Of a DNA stretch of 64,000 nt, positions 1-10,732 are shown piece by piece (within the stretch, counting starts at the first letter, position 1; each line of letters opens with the position of its first letter). The notes below the pieces were generated by a model. That model worked only from the letters and a program-made list of their open reading frames with translations, did no database searches and was not told the DNA's origin. Where the stretch lies: NCBI RefSeq assembly GCF_023856365.1, contig NC_064548.1, forward strand, positions 8,605,642 through 8,669,641, in the 5' to 3' direction. The position numbers and the translations under genes were made by a program. This DNA is from Brienomyrus brachyistius. Lineage: Eukaryota; Chordata; Actinopteri; Osteoglossiformes; Mormyridae.

Positions 1-1501
1 CCACAGAGAGGGAAAAATCTCAGTGCCTTTTGTAATTTGGTAAATATTTACTCCTGACAAGACTGGAAGGCAGGATGAGGCTAGGGGGTCGGTGCGCGCT
101 ATCGCGTAATCACCGAAACAGGATGTGGCATGAAAGGCGTTTAGGTATCTTTCGGTGGCGAGGTTCCGTCATTGAGACAAACGCCTCTATAGTGAGACCG
201 ATTTGTTAGGCTTCTGGCGGTGCGATGCGGTTCATCAAGCTGGAAATGCATGCAGTGCGCGTCTACACCGTCTCCTCCACCCCACTGCTAAATACTCAAA
301 AGGCCGGCTTTCAGCCTGGAGCTGGGGAAATGGAACGCCAAACAGACAGCCGGGGAATCACAGAGGCATAAAACCAGAGCAAAAACACATAATAAAAATC
401 ACTGCTTCTTAACTACTTAATGAAGACTACACAGATATCACCATAAGAGAACCCTAACATCAAGCATCATTTATTAAGAAACTACTATGGTTCTCCTGTG
501 GGGGGGGGGGGAAGTTTAGCAAGCTAGCATCTCTACCAACACAAAGTCGACACTAAAGCTATTATTCAGCCCTATCCTGCACTTACATTCCCTTCTAAAT
601 AATACAGTAACAGTCCAAAAGCTTTGTGTGTCGCCACAGTTCTACGTTCTTGTCCTAACGGGCTGTACATGAACGTTTAAGTGCACACAAGTGCTTGCAC
701 AATGCTCCCGAACTCCCTTAGATGCAGGCTAATGATATTCAGGTTACACAGAGATGGCCTCTCCGTGGAGACTACACTCGCGGAAACGCTTTCTTTTGTA
801 CCACTACAAACAATTGAAAGGAACGTAGCACAGTCACAATACCAGGACAAAGACTGTTGACTAAGACTGACAAGCAATACCAGAGAGATATGCAAACTTC
901 AGGTTCATGCGATACTCTTATCTTGCATTTATATTCTATGAATGTTAATGGAAACCATGTTCTATAATCACTGTCAAGACTCTCCCTCCTTTAGCGAGAT
1001 GCGAGTTGATGGCATAGGTCAGATACTATTGAAGACAAATGGGCTCAGTGGACTAGTGCGTGGATTTATGACTGCAACCGACGGCAAAGTGTCAGTGAAT
1101 ATCTGAAACGCTTTATGAGGCACATCGTGACGTCATGCTGACGACAGAAACCAGAAGCTCATCGTGGTTGAGTGTAATTTCATCATCAGTTTCGCCCCTT
1201 TCCTGCACCGAAGAGTGAAAGCCAGCAGAAACAAAAGGCTTTAGAGAAGAACTTTATATAAATATGAGATCTGAAGGATAAAAGTAACGAGTCCTTCAAA
1301 GGATCATCCAGTCAAAATCTTTCCCCTACACTCTATAATCCCAAAGACGATGTATTCACTCCCTGACTTTCAGCTAAATTAGGATCCGGGACCACAGTTT
1401 CCCTCTGTGCTACTGTAATGAGAAAGTAGTTTCGGTTACAGAGCACTGAGCCATGAATTCCTGCCAGCGAAGTGATGACAGATGCATGCATTGACACTCA
1501 C
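1..1501 (-). other. sh3bp4 intron after the large coding exon (continues off the left edge)
   Basis: This stretch follows the splice donor at 1501-1500 on the minus strand (GCC|GTGAGT). I searched by eye for the missing C-terminal death-domain coding sequence of SH3BP4 and saw no acceptor followed by a matching frame, so the last exons probably lie beyond position 1. It holds a G run at 500-511 and otherwise ordinary AT-rich sequence. The short open frames here match nothing I recognise. Confidence 0.6.
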
Positions 1502-3870
1502 GGCCATGAGCTCCTTCTGAAACGACTTCTTCTCCTTGCTTTCCATGTTATTGCAGTCCTCCTTGAGCTTCTCCAGCACAGAAGCCACCCTTTCTGGCTC
1601 ACTGTCCAGCTCTGCCCGACAGAAGTAGGTCAAAGGCAGGTTGTTGTAGCCCAGGGCATCTGCGAACGCTCTCCAGTTTCCAATGTTCTCCATCAATACG
1701 GTCCTCACAGAGGCATAGATGTAGGTGAGAAATTTGCAGGGTTTCAGAATTTGGTCTAGTAACATGGTGGTGGTAAGGTCAGGCCCACAGAAATAAATGG
1801 GCTTGACTTTCCCTATGATCAGGAGGTTTTTTGCATGAACAAGCCCAGTTTTGCCCTGGTAGTATCCAATGTACCACTCCTTAGTCCACAGTTGTCCTTT
1901 AAGTTTAATTTTCTCCTCACTCAGTAGTGCAATAATATCCCCCTTTTTGTATTCCAAAAGGTACTGGTTTTTGTTTTGCCTTATCACCGTTTTAAGCAAC
2001 TTTCCAAATTTTAAGTTTGTAACGCAACGTTCCTGAAAAACGGGATATTTCGTGGTAATGGCCAGAGGTGACAGAATGATCTTGCCCACTTCCTTCTTCT
2101 TCAGGAACCTTCTTTGACCTGTGGAGCGCACCCCTGTTTTGGGTGGGGGCTGCGGCGTTTGCACACAAAATTGGGCCAGGATGCAGTCCTGGTCGTCTTT
2201 GACCTGAACACGCAGAGTGAAGTCAGATATGTCGTCCATGTTCCGTGAGGAGATCAGGTACATGAGTCGACTCACTTTGGCCAGCTTGAGTTGGAAACCC
2301 CGCACGGCGCACGCCTGCTCCTGACCCTTGACCTCATAGTTGGCCATGTTGGAATAGACACCGAGCTGTAAATCCTGAGGCCTCGCCAGAATGAACTGGT
2401 GCTTCCCCCACAGCTGGAGGGCTACAGGAGGGGCAGCATTAGCCTGCTTCCCCACTTCATTTACCCACAATGTTTTTGGGGCGCACTCATGTCCGAAAAT
2501 GGCCACGACAGTTTTGAAAGATGGATGGATGTGCTTAGGACCATAGACACCCAAGGTTAACTTTTTGATCATATGATCCCAGACTGTTGAGTTCTGAGAG
2601 ATCTGCTGTGCCTGTACCACCACAGCCACGTACATACAGGGCTCTAAATTGTCAAGTTGGACTTGGACCATGTCTCCATACATGTAGGTCCGGGGGATGG
2701 GGGAGTAGGGGCCCTCCTTACAGTCGCTTCGAACACATAGCACCTTGGCCGTCTGTTCACTCTCCTTCTTTACCATGACAGACACCTTCATTTCCAGGGT
2801 TATGAAAGTCCTTGTCTCCATATTGCTCAGTTTTATTTCCACCACTGGGCTTACAGTGGAGCACTTATCGCTGTTGAGTTCCAGTGGGGGATCCAGCAAC
2901 GCTTTTAAGGATATCTGCTGTGTGTCCCCTGATATTACATGTCCCTCTGGGATATGGACACTGATGCATGTGTCAGGCAGCTGGATGGCCCCACCAGAAC
3001 TGTCCAGTTTGCACACGATATTGGTTTCCACTGGCTGTGTCTGGCCCCAGCCAGGATTTTGGCCAAGGGAGTCTAGATCATGGCAGGATCGTGCTAGCTT
3101 CCTGTGGTTTAACCATGCAGCCCTGAAGTCCTCCCGGCACTGAAACTGCTCAGGACATGGAGGTTTGAGACCACTGAAGAAACTAGTAGAGGGGGTTTGA
3201 CCACTGGACTGGGCCTGTAGGATGGAGAGCTCGGACAGACTGTATGATCGCTTGCTCCTGAAGAATGGATTGTCCCTGTTAATTGACTGTGCAAAATCCA
3301 AGCTTGGACTCGTAGGAGTCATGTCAAAGAAGCTGCTGCTAAACGCATTAGCTGTGGCAGCTGTAGTAGCAGAAGAGTTGGGTGGAGAAGGTGTGGGTGT
3401 ATCAAAGAATAAAAGGTCCACACTATTGTTCCTTTCATTGCTGTTCTGATCCAATGGGCCCGTTGGACCCCTAGGGAGGAATGGGTTTGTCGAGGAACGA
3501 GTGATGAAAGGGTTGCCATTATAATGCAGAGAAGGTTTTAGGATCACCCCGGTCCATTCCCCAAGGAGGTCCATCTCCTTGGCACCCTCATCGGAGCCAT
3601 CCCCAAGATTGTCGAACATCCCACTGTCACTAAAAGAGGAGTTTCTGTAGTTTATTGGCTGGACGTAGGCAGCTGGGATATAACCCATCTCTGTGTTGTT
3701 GTGAGCATACCACCATTCTCCCCCCGACGTGTCCAGCACGAAGAGGTGGTCACCCTTGGAGAACTTCAAAGTGCTGAAGCTAGAAGGGCAGTAATCCTTA
3801 ATGGCAACGACTTCCCGTGCAGTCCCTAAGGAAGCAGACGTATCCAGTCTCAAGGCACTGGGAGAAGGCA
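1502..3870 (-). CDS. sh3bp4: SH3 domain-binding protein 4, large second coding exon (partial gene)
   Basis: SH3BP4 (TTP) is a cytosolic endocytic adaptor. It associates with clathrin, dynamin and the transferrin receptor, and has also been described as a negative regulator of Rag GTPase/mTORC1 signalling. This 2,369-bp exon encodes about 789 codons. In order it shows the first SH3 domain (about residues 58-115 of the protein, with the sequence GGEWWYAHN), three NPF motifs for EH-domain partners (about 160, 169 and 241), the serine-rich stretch [13 protein letters not shown], a ZU5/UPA region (from about 322, IPEGHV) and a second SH3 domain (about 660-727, [16 protein letters not shown]). It ends just before the death domain. 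The acceptor is a pyrimidine tract followed by CTCAACAG at 3871 and the donor is GTGAGT at 1501. Length and order match the vertebrate family (human is about 963 residues). The open frame continues upstream into the intron, and that extra hydrophobic stretch is not protein. Frame is intact. The C-terminal exons are outside the window. Confidence 0.96.
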
Positions 3871-4022
3871 CTGTTGAGAAAGCAGCCAGAAACGCAATAA
3901 GTGTCAATGCTAATGTTAAAGCAGAGGTTTCAAGTAAAATATTCAAAGCAGGGAGACTGATATTAGCAAAGGGACCCTAAACCCTAATACCACAAGGGGA
4001 TGCTATGTTCAGATGCACAGAC

Positions 4023-4143
4023 CTTTGACATCAATGAGGCTGGCCTCAGACACTCCGTCACTGAGGTCGATGAGCGTCCCCTCGGACTTGCAGCGAGGGA
4101 GGACATTGTTGCTGCTTGTTGCTCGGATACGATGGGCTGCCAT
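4023..4143 (-). CDS. sh3bp4: SH3 domain-binding protein 4, first coding exon
   Basis: This short exon is not a long open frame by itself. Read on the minus strand from the ATG at 4143 it gives 40 residues starting [13 protein letters not shown] and containing the conserved [13 protein letters not shown] signature of the SH3BP4 N terminus. It ends after one base of the next codon (AAA G|GTCTGT, donor at 4022). That phase-1 end joins exactly to the phase of the large exon at 3870, rebuilding a valine followed by PSPSAL, as in vertebrate SH3BP4. The start has A at -3 and G at +4, a good Kozak context. The intron between the two coding exons (3871-4022) is only 152 bp. The donor GTCTGT is weaker than consensus. 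Confidence 0.93.
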
Positions 4144-4215
4144 TGTCGGTTTCTCACCCCAGTCAAGTTAATCCATCAAGGATGAAAATCGGTCATTGGT
4201 GGGCCTCCATTCGGC
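4144..4215 (-). promoter_or_regulatory. sh3bp4: sh3bp4 5' UTR segment with three overlapping mini-uORFs
   Basis: Upstream of the ATG on the minus strand there is a clear acceptor (a run of C/T, then TTCATGCAG at 4216), so 4215 is the likely 5' end of this exon. The 72 leader bases contain three ATG-initiated mini-ORFs. The first is 5 codons (4210-4193). The second is 6 codons (4196-4176) and overlaps the first by ATGA. The third is 2 codons (4176-4168) and starts at the last base of the previous stop. All end before the main ATG. Such an arrangement usually lowers or gates translation of the main frame; that effect is inferred here. Confidence 0.65.
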
Positions 4216-6425
4216 CTGCATGAACAGAAAGAGAGGCAAATCCCGATTAGCCATGCCTGACAATCTCATTAGAGAACCTGGACGCAGTCCTGTATGGGAG
4301 CTCCTTGTGATCTGCTTGCAAAATCAATTAGGACAAAAACACTTACACTGATTAAAACCACAGATGGGGGGCTAACACATATCCATATCAGAAGCCTGGG
4401 TGTTCCTAAGGGGTGTTTATAAATGCTTCTAAAATGTTTCTTATGTTTATAAATTGAAAAACAACAAGACCATGACATCCCAGCACAGGCAAACTGTTAA
4501 TTCAAACAAGATTAATTATTGCCGTTGTGTGAAACTTTCAATGTTTATTGTTCGTCTATCGTAATAATATTTGACCATCTATGTTAACATGAGGGGGAAA
4601 ATGGAATATATAAGAGTTGGCCCTGGATTCATATTTATTCATTATTCTTTCCCCCAGAATTACTGAATTAACTGTCACTGTGGTTGGGTGCTCCAGGCCA
4701 TTAAAATTATGGGTTTGATCCCTATTCTATGGTTATGTGTATGATGTTGACTCCCATATTGACCCCCATATTGACCCCCATATTCTGTGAATCAGTGCCT
4801 AAACCTCCCCATGGTGCATCACTGCGACTGTGGGAGTGAAACTCCCTCCAAGGTGCCTCCCGCATCGCGCCAGGTGCTTCCTACAACAGATCCTGAACTC
4901 ATTCCATTCCTGTTTTTTAGATAAGTGGAGGTAGCGTGGAAAATATGCTAGTGAGCAGGGTCGCGGCTTATAAGAAACCTCTACATTCTTCATGCATTTC
5001 CAAGCACGAGACAAACAAAGAAAAATCACTGGGCTCCTACTTTTGACAACTTCACGAAAAAAAATACACAGAGCTCATTTTTCACTGCACTCTCTCCGCG
5101 ATCTCTGGCCTCGAGCTGCATTACCCTGCTATGATTAATAATAAATGAACAAAGAGCACTGCACATCATTCATACTGCTAATGAGATGCCAGAGAAAATC
5201 CAGACTGAATTGAGATTCATTCCTGATTTTAAAGATTGAAAGATTTGAGAGATGCTTTAAAAGCAAGTAAAATAAACAAATGGTTTAATATCTCGGAATT
5301 TTGAATCTTAATATAATAATCAAATTCTGGCATTACTTTACATCTATTAACCCTCCCTCACCTCCCCATTGTAATATGTGCTGAACACAATATAACAGGT
5401 TTTCCGATAACATCCCTAAAACCTTTAATCATGGAGCTGAGAGTGAAATCGAAATTGAGTTTATATTCAATCCATCTGGAGCAGTCTCCCCCATAGCAGC
5501 AACAGCGGGTCTTACACAAGACAGACATCAAAGGCATATCTAATGTGAAGGGGCGTGGGGGGTGGGGGGCGGGTAAAGGCGATAAACCGCAAATAAAAAC
5601 ATACCGAATGATACATTCCAAGTCATGCACACAGTAAAAGGCAAGTCAAAGCTCGACAGGGAAAAGAGATTTAGCAAGGACAGGGTAGATGACAAACCTG
5701 GGAAATGGTTTTAGCTGTGGAGGTGGTGAACGTTCTGAAAAAGCCCACTGCTGTTATGGTCGTTTGCTGCCTCTTACGCAGCTAGACAGACTTTCGGTGG
5801 TGGGCCAATAGCTGACTATTACTGTGGCAAATTGCCGGAAAAAAATAATAAACCTCCGACTTCAACCAGTAGGGGCGTTACAGATGCTTCCAGAAAATGT
5901 CTTGGACATCAAACCGTTTTAAAATCTCTGAAGGCTTTCAGTTCTGGGAAGGTAACACCTTCCCAACTCCGAGTAGGTAAATGAACTGACTGAGAATGGA
6001 CATCCTGTATGCAGACCAGACTGCACCAATAACCTCCCGCTGGTAGGTTGCGTTCCCACCTCTGCCACCATAACTGGCACATCTGCTAACTTGCTGTACA
6101 GCTGCTGTTTAACAGGCAACCAAAATCTGTAAAAGGACAAGATCACAGCATTGCACCCAAAAGCGTCTTTAAAGCAAAGTGCAGATGCTCCCTCACAGCC
6201 TCAAAGCAAACCGTCCAATAGCCTCTCGTTAAAGGATTTGCAAATGCCGTTCCTGTGTCAGCACGGGATACGCACACATCTGGCATGGTGCAGTATCCAC
6301 ATAACAATCTGTTGCCAGGAACATGAAGTGGGTCACCGTAACGCAAACGTCCGCTTTGCGAGAAGCCAGCGCAGCTACGGTCAAATTTCACAGCACTATC
6401 AGCTCATAATTTCCCATTTTTTTTA
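4216..6425 (-). other. sh3bp4 5' intron sequence
   Basis: Presumed intron upstream of the first coding exon. It holds a tiny 12-bp tandem (three units of a TTGACCCCCATA type near 4747-4783) and AT-rich DNA. The open frames here (for example around 4799-5029 and 5358-5630) have no recognisable domain or splice framing, and I see no exon. Confidence 0.45.
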
Positions 6426-6605
6426 GCTTGAGGATTTTTATCCATAGCAACACACAACTGACGGAGTAGGGTCAGTCGGTCTCTGAAGAAACGGAGATTA
6501 ATGGCCTTGCTCAAGGGCGCAGTGGGGAAGGCACTCAGCCGACCACGGGATTTGAATCGGCAACCTTTCGATCATGGGTCTTAACCTGTTGATCCTCACG
6601 CTCCC
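6426..6605 (-). repeat. tRNA-derived SINE
   Basis: Read on the minus strand there is a tRNA-like head with a B box (GATTCAAATCCC), then a body typical of fish SINEs (GCGCCCTTGAGCAAGGCC), then an end resembling GCTATGGATAAAA, the common fish SINE tail. The head is diverged, so the copy is old. It lies within the presumed sh3bp4 intron. Confidence 0.55.
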
Positions 6606-7352
6606 CCCAGCTTCCCTTAATTTCCCCAAAGCAAATGAAACTGTATATTGCAGCGGGGCTCCCAGAACCTCACAGGTAGACATACTGAGACGTGCCTTGC
6701 ATGTAGCATGCGTCTCCCCTGCAGTGTAACGTGCCATGGGCTGGCTGGTCCTTTCGGGGGCCCCTAAACTGACTTCGGCGGGGCCCCGCAAAAAGATTTA
6801 AACATCATAATAGCTAGCAAGTAAAAATTAGAAGATGTTAGCTAGCAGGTGCTGCTTCAGCATCTCCTAAATGAAGACCGCTTACTATTTAGTGCAGTAA
6901 CAGTTTGTGGGCAAACTAGGCTCCTCGTGTCTCTAATGGGCGAACACTGTCGTCTGCTTTCTTCTATATGGTTCAGCAGTCAGGAGCCACTATGATGGAT
7001 GAGGGAACAGCCCTGCCAAACACTATTTGCTGGTACATCAGACACAACACAGATTCTCTCTCTGTAAAGGTCACCATCTCCACACAACCTATTCCAGTGT
7101 ACAGTCTCTACCACCAGAGATAAATGGGATTTCACAATGAAGGCACTCCGGCATTAACCCATGAAGGGATGCAAGCCAGCATCTTTGGCTTGGGGCAGGT
7201 TCTGGCTGGAGGCTTATTTTCTCATTTCTTGCAGGTCACGTGAATATTACTGGATATTTGATATTTCTGCACCACTGAGCTGGCAAACCACAATTATAGA
7301 CTCTCAGTGGGGAAAAAAAAAGATAACGGTTACTGCAGTCTATAGTGGACAT

Positions 7353-7480
7353 AGGGTGGTGTTTATCTCAGTAGGTAGAGACCTGCCTGGATGGTCATGG
7401 GTATGAATCCCAAGTTTGGCAAAGTTATCGTATCACCTTGGGGCCCTTTGAACGAAGCACGTGCTAGGGGTGGGGGGTGG
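7353..7480 (+). repeat. tRNA-derived SINE fragment
   Basis: An A-box-like segment (ATCTCAGTAGGTAGAGACC) is followed about 35 bases later by a B-box-like segment (GGTATGAATCCC), the spacing of a tRNA-type RNA polymerase III promoter. The 3' limit is unclear. I do not see a foldable mature tRNA, so SINE is the better call. Confidence 0.5.
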
Positions 7481-7591
7481 TTCCAAAGCAGCTGCCCGTC
7501 TTGTCCAAACTAATTAAGGTGAACTTGTGCGTGAGGTTTAAAGACACTGAGTGTCCCCTTTCCAACCTTTGAGCACCTGCCCCTCGAGATT

Positions 7592-7596
<5 letters not shown>

Positions 7597-7622
<26 letters not shown>

Positions 7623-7660
7623 CACAAAATACACTGCAGTCCCCCAACCACACACAAACA

Positions 7661-7694
<34 letters not shown>
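7597..7694 (+). repeat. poly(A) run and (CA)n microsatellite
   Basis: A run of more than 20 A (from about 7597) is followed after about 30 bases by a CA dinucleotide array ending near 7694. The A run could be the tail of a plus-strand retroposed sequence, but no recognisable body precedes it. Confidence 0.85.
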
Positions 7695-7696
<2 letters not shown>

Positions 7697-7699
7697 ACA

Positions 7700-10600
7700 C
7701 CAGCACATCAAACCTTACCTATGTGTGCCTTTGTGTCTGTGGGCGATTTCAATATTCCATCCATGCTGTGGGGAAGGGATTAGCATGAACTCAAAGCCTT
7801 TCAACAAATTAAAAACGCTGCATCAACTGAAACTCGGCAACAAAACAATGCCGTAATTAACTGGGGTCACACCATTCCCAATTCCCCCACTGGATTGGCT
7901 CTACATTGTGTGCGGAACTGCTACATTCCACTTTGCAAATTAACAAGCACAAACTGAAATCCAGCTACTCTGTATTCATAAAAAAAAATAATAAAAAATA
8001 CAGAAACCCTGCAGTGAGAGAAGGTGTTCACCAGTGTGCATTAGTTGTTATGCTCTGCATGCACTGTTACTGGAATTTCATGTATAGTCAAACTACAGAA
8101 TAATACGGCAAAACTATGGCATGTTCTGGTCGTAAAGCTCAGCAACCACCATGAAGTCAAACACTTTTTTCACAACTAGATTGCAGAAACGTGCCCTACG
8201 CCTGGGAGTGTATAGGAACCTTCCTCGGAGTGTGTGTCTGTTCCCATCTATTATTGCACTTCTGTTTGTTTTGGCTGTGCTTCTAGCTAAGAATGACTCA
8301 GGATCCTTACCTCATTTCCTCACTGGCTGAAAACCTAAACTGGAGAAGCAGGCAGCGGGGTAGAGCAGGCCAGGCTCTGACAAAACGTAACCCAAGCCCA
8401 GTGGCCCATGTTAACTTGACAATTACAGTACAGTAAACCACAGGGGCCCCGGAGGACAGATGAATGCAGGGAAATACTCACTGCAGCACACAATTCTGTG
8501 GGAAGCCTACGATGAGTGTACTGGTTACTCCCTTCTCATCACAGAAATATGACCTCGCGTCTCTGATGAGAACTGCATTAGCGTATCTTAACTGCTTCCA
8601 TTTCTGATAACATACGTAGAAACATAGATCCTAATGTAACAATACTTGAATAAAAATTTTCTGTAGCTCTTTGTAGGGCACAGAGCCAAAACAGCGCTCG
8701 GACATGGTTCTTGATAATTCCTAAAGAATTGCGCTCTGAACACTCATCCAGTCAATGAAATAGCTGGCTAAATATAAAAATGATTTGGCCTCATTCCTTT
8801 GAGGAAGCCAAGATAAGCTAGAATGGTTATTTGAAATAGGAAGTGAAACAGACGATATCTTTGAAACTGTCATATCATAAACCAGTGTTTCTCCACCCAG
8901 TCAACGGGGACTCCCCGCAAATTTTCACATTTTTGTGTAAATGTGGACAGTCTGGCAGGGAGCTGGGAGCAAGCAAGGAAAAAACTGGACAGTCTAAGGG
9001 TCACCAAGGAACAGGCTGGGAAACTGTCATAGATCAACGGATAATAGCGCAACTGCAAATGGCCGTTTTGCATACATCACCCAAAGTGTGAGATAACCAT
9101 CAATAATACCCAGAACTATTAAACGCTCAAGCCAGACAAAAACAGATCTAGGAGGACAGGAAATTGAGAACCGAAGGGTTCAAATAAAGCTGGAGCTGCC
9201 GTTTAGGCAGGAACCTTCTTGCTGAGTTTGGGGGACCTTGGGACCAGGGGCACTGAGACACCAGCAGATCATTCATGGCCAATGAGTTACAAAGTATAAC
9301 AGCACTACACTATATCCATCTGAAAAGCATTCATGCCACTTATACCACAGAAATACAGACTAGCACTGGCTGCCATGAGAAAAAATGAGGAAACCGGGGA
9401 GCTTCAAATTTCAACTTGTGATGAAAACTCCTTAATCAATGCCAATGTACGGGTATATCGATACTATAAACTGAGCTGCAGTATAAATACCCCTTTGGGA
9501 TCCATTCGGAGGTTACACTCTTAAACACATCACAAGTCTGCCTCATTTATCACTCTATAGCTGTGGGATCTTTTTCCCCTAGACTAAAACCTCATAAAAG
9601 CCCATTAGATGATTAAGACAGTGTTCCTGGGCCTATTTTAGTGGCTGGGGGAACAGGGTGGGGGATGTGTGGAAATCGCACATTTGCTGGGCCTCGAGCT
9701 GAGGTTGTCAAGCCAATGACCCCTGTCTTGTTTTGCTCCACCTATTATATAACATTATGCATATAAATGGACTGTATTGCCCTTAAAAATTAATAAATGT
9801 TATTCAGTTATTACGTCCATACAGTCGAATGCTAATGTATTTCATTGCTACCCTTCACTCTGACCTACAGTGTCTTGGACATATTTAAAAATCTGGTTAT
9901 TATTTCACTTTTGCATAATTGCGGTCACATAATGTGGTGTTTTTGCATGTTTATCTGCCATAAATATTTCCTTCGTGCAGATAAAGTGACTATTAATCAC
10001 AAATATTAAGATCAAAGACAAATCGTGCGTGTTTGCTTTCTACATTATTGAGCCCGATAAGCCAGGCGAGGTTTATAAAGCCTACAGCGTACGAGTCAGG
10101 GTCACAACCCAGAGGACACAGGAAACGCAGATGTGACCGTGACTCGTGAGCCGAGTGGCGCTATCCAGCACCGTCACGACCTCGGCTAATACAAAGCTGG
10201 TCATCAGATAAGCCCAGATCTTCTAATTACTCCATGTCTTCCGTCCTGGAAGCATGCCGTGGGTCTGGCCATTCAGGGATGATCCGAGGAGAAGGTTATA
10301 AGACTATAAAAAGCTCCCACATGCCTCACTGGTGCTGCACTGGGCTTCACGCAGGTCACCACAGAGGCAAACATTCACCTACTGACTCATTAAGCAGATC
10401 ATTTGTGGTCAGTGGTACTGATCAGATTGTTCACTGAATATGATGCTACTGGCAGCTGCATCCTGGATCCTTGTGAAATTCCTGGAGAACTATTCAATTA
10501 CATACACGAGTGCTCACGGCATCACTATCGGTTGGACATTACACAAAGAGCTCCTGTGCCAGCGAGCATAAATATTTTACATTACAGTCAGAGAAGGTGA

Positions 10601-10732
10601 ACCTTCCCCTACAGCAGTAATTTAGTAACTATATAAAAATTACAAGTAAAATGACAAAATTGTCCTGTTCGGTGAAAATACTTCCAGATCCCCATAGAGA
10701 AATACTTTACCAAACATGCAAAACTGGTCTCT
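7700..10732. other. Intronic/intergenic sequence with no recognised gene
   Basis: I found no exon, RNA gene or family-level repeat in these 3 kb. The open frames are short and lack domain signatures. Composition is AT-rich and unremarkable. Confidence 0.4.

Noticed and set aside
3871..3946. Hydrophobic N-terminal extension of the large sh3bp4 frame, looking like a signal peptide
   Set aside because: It lies upstream of a clear splice acceptor, and the phase-matched first exon at 4023-4143 supplies the conserved N terminus.
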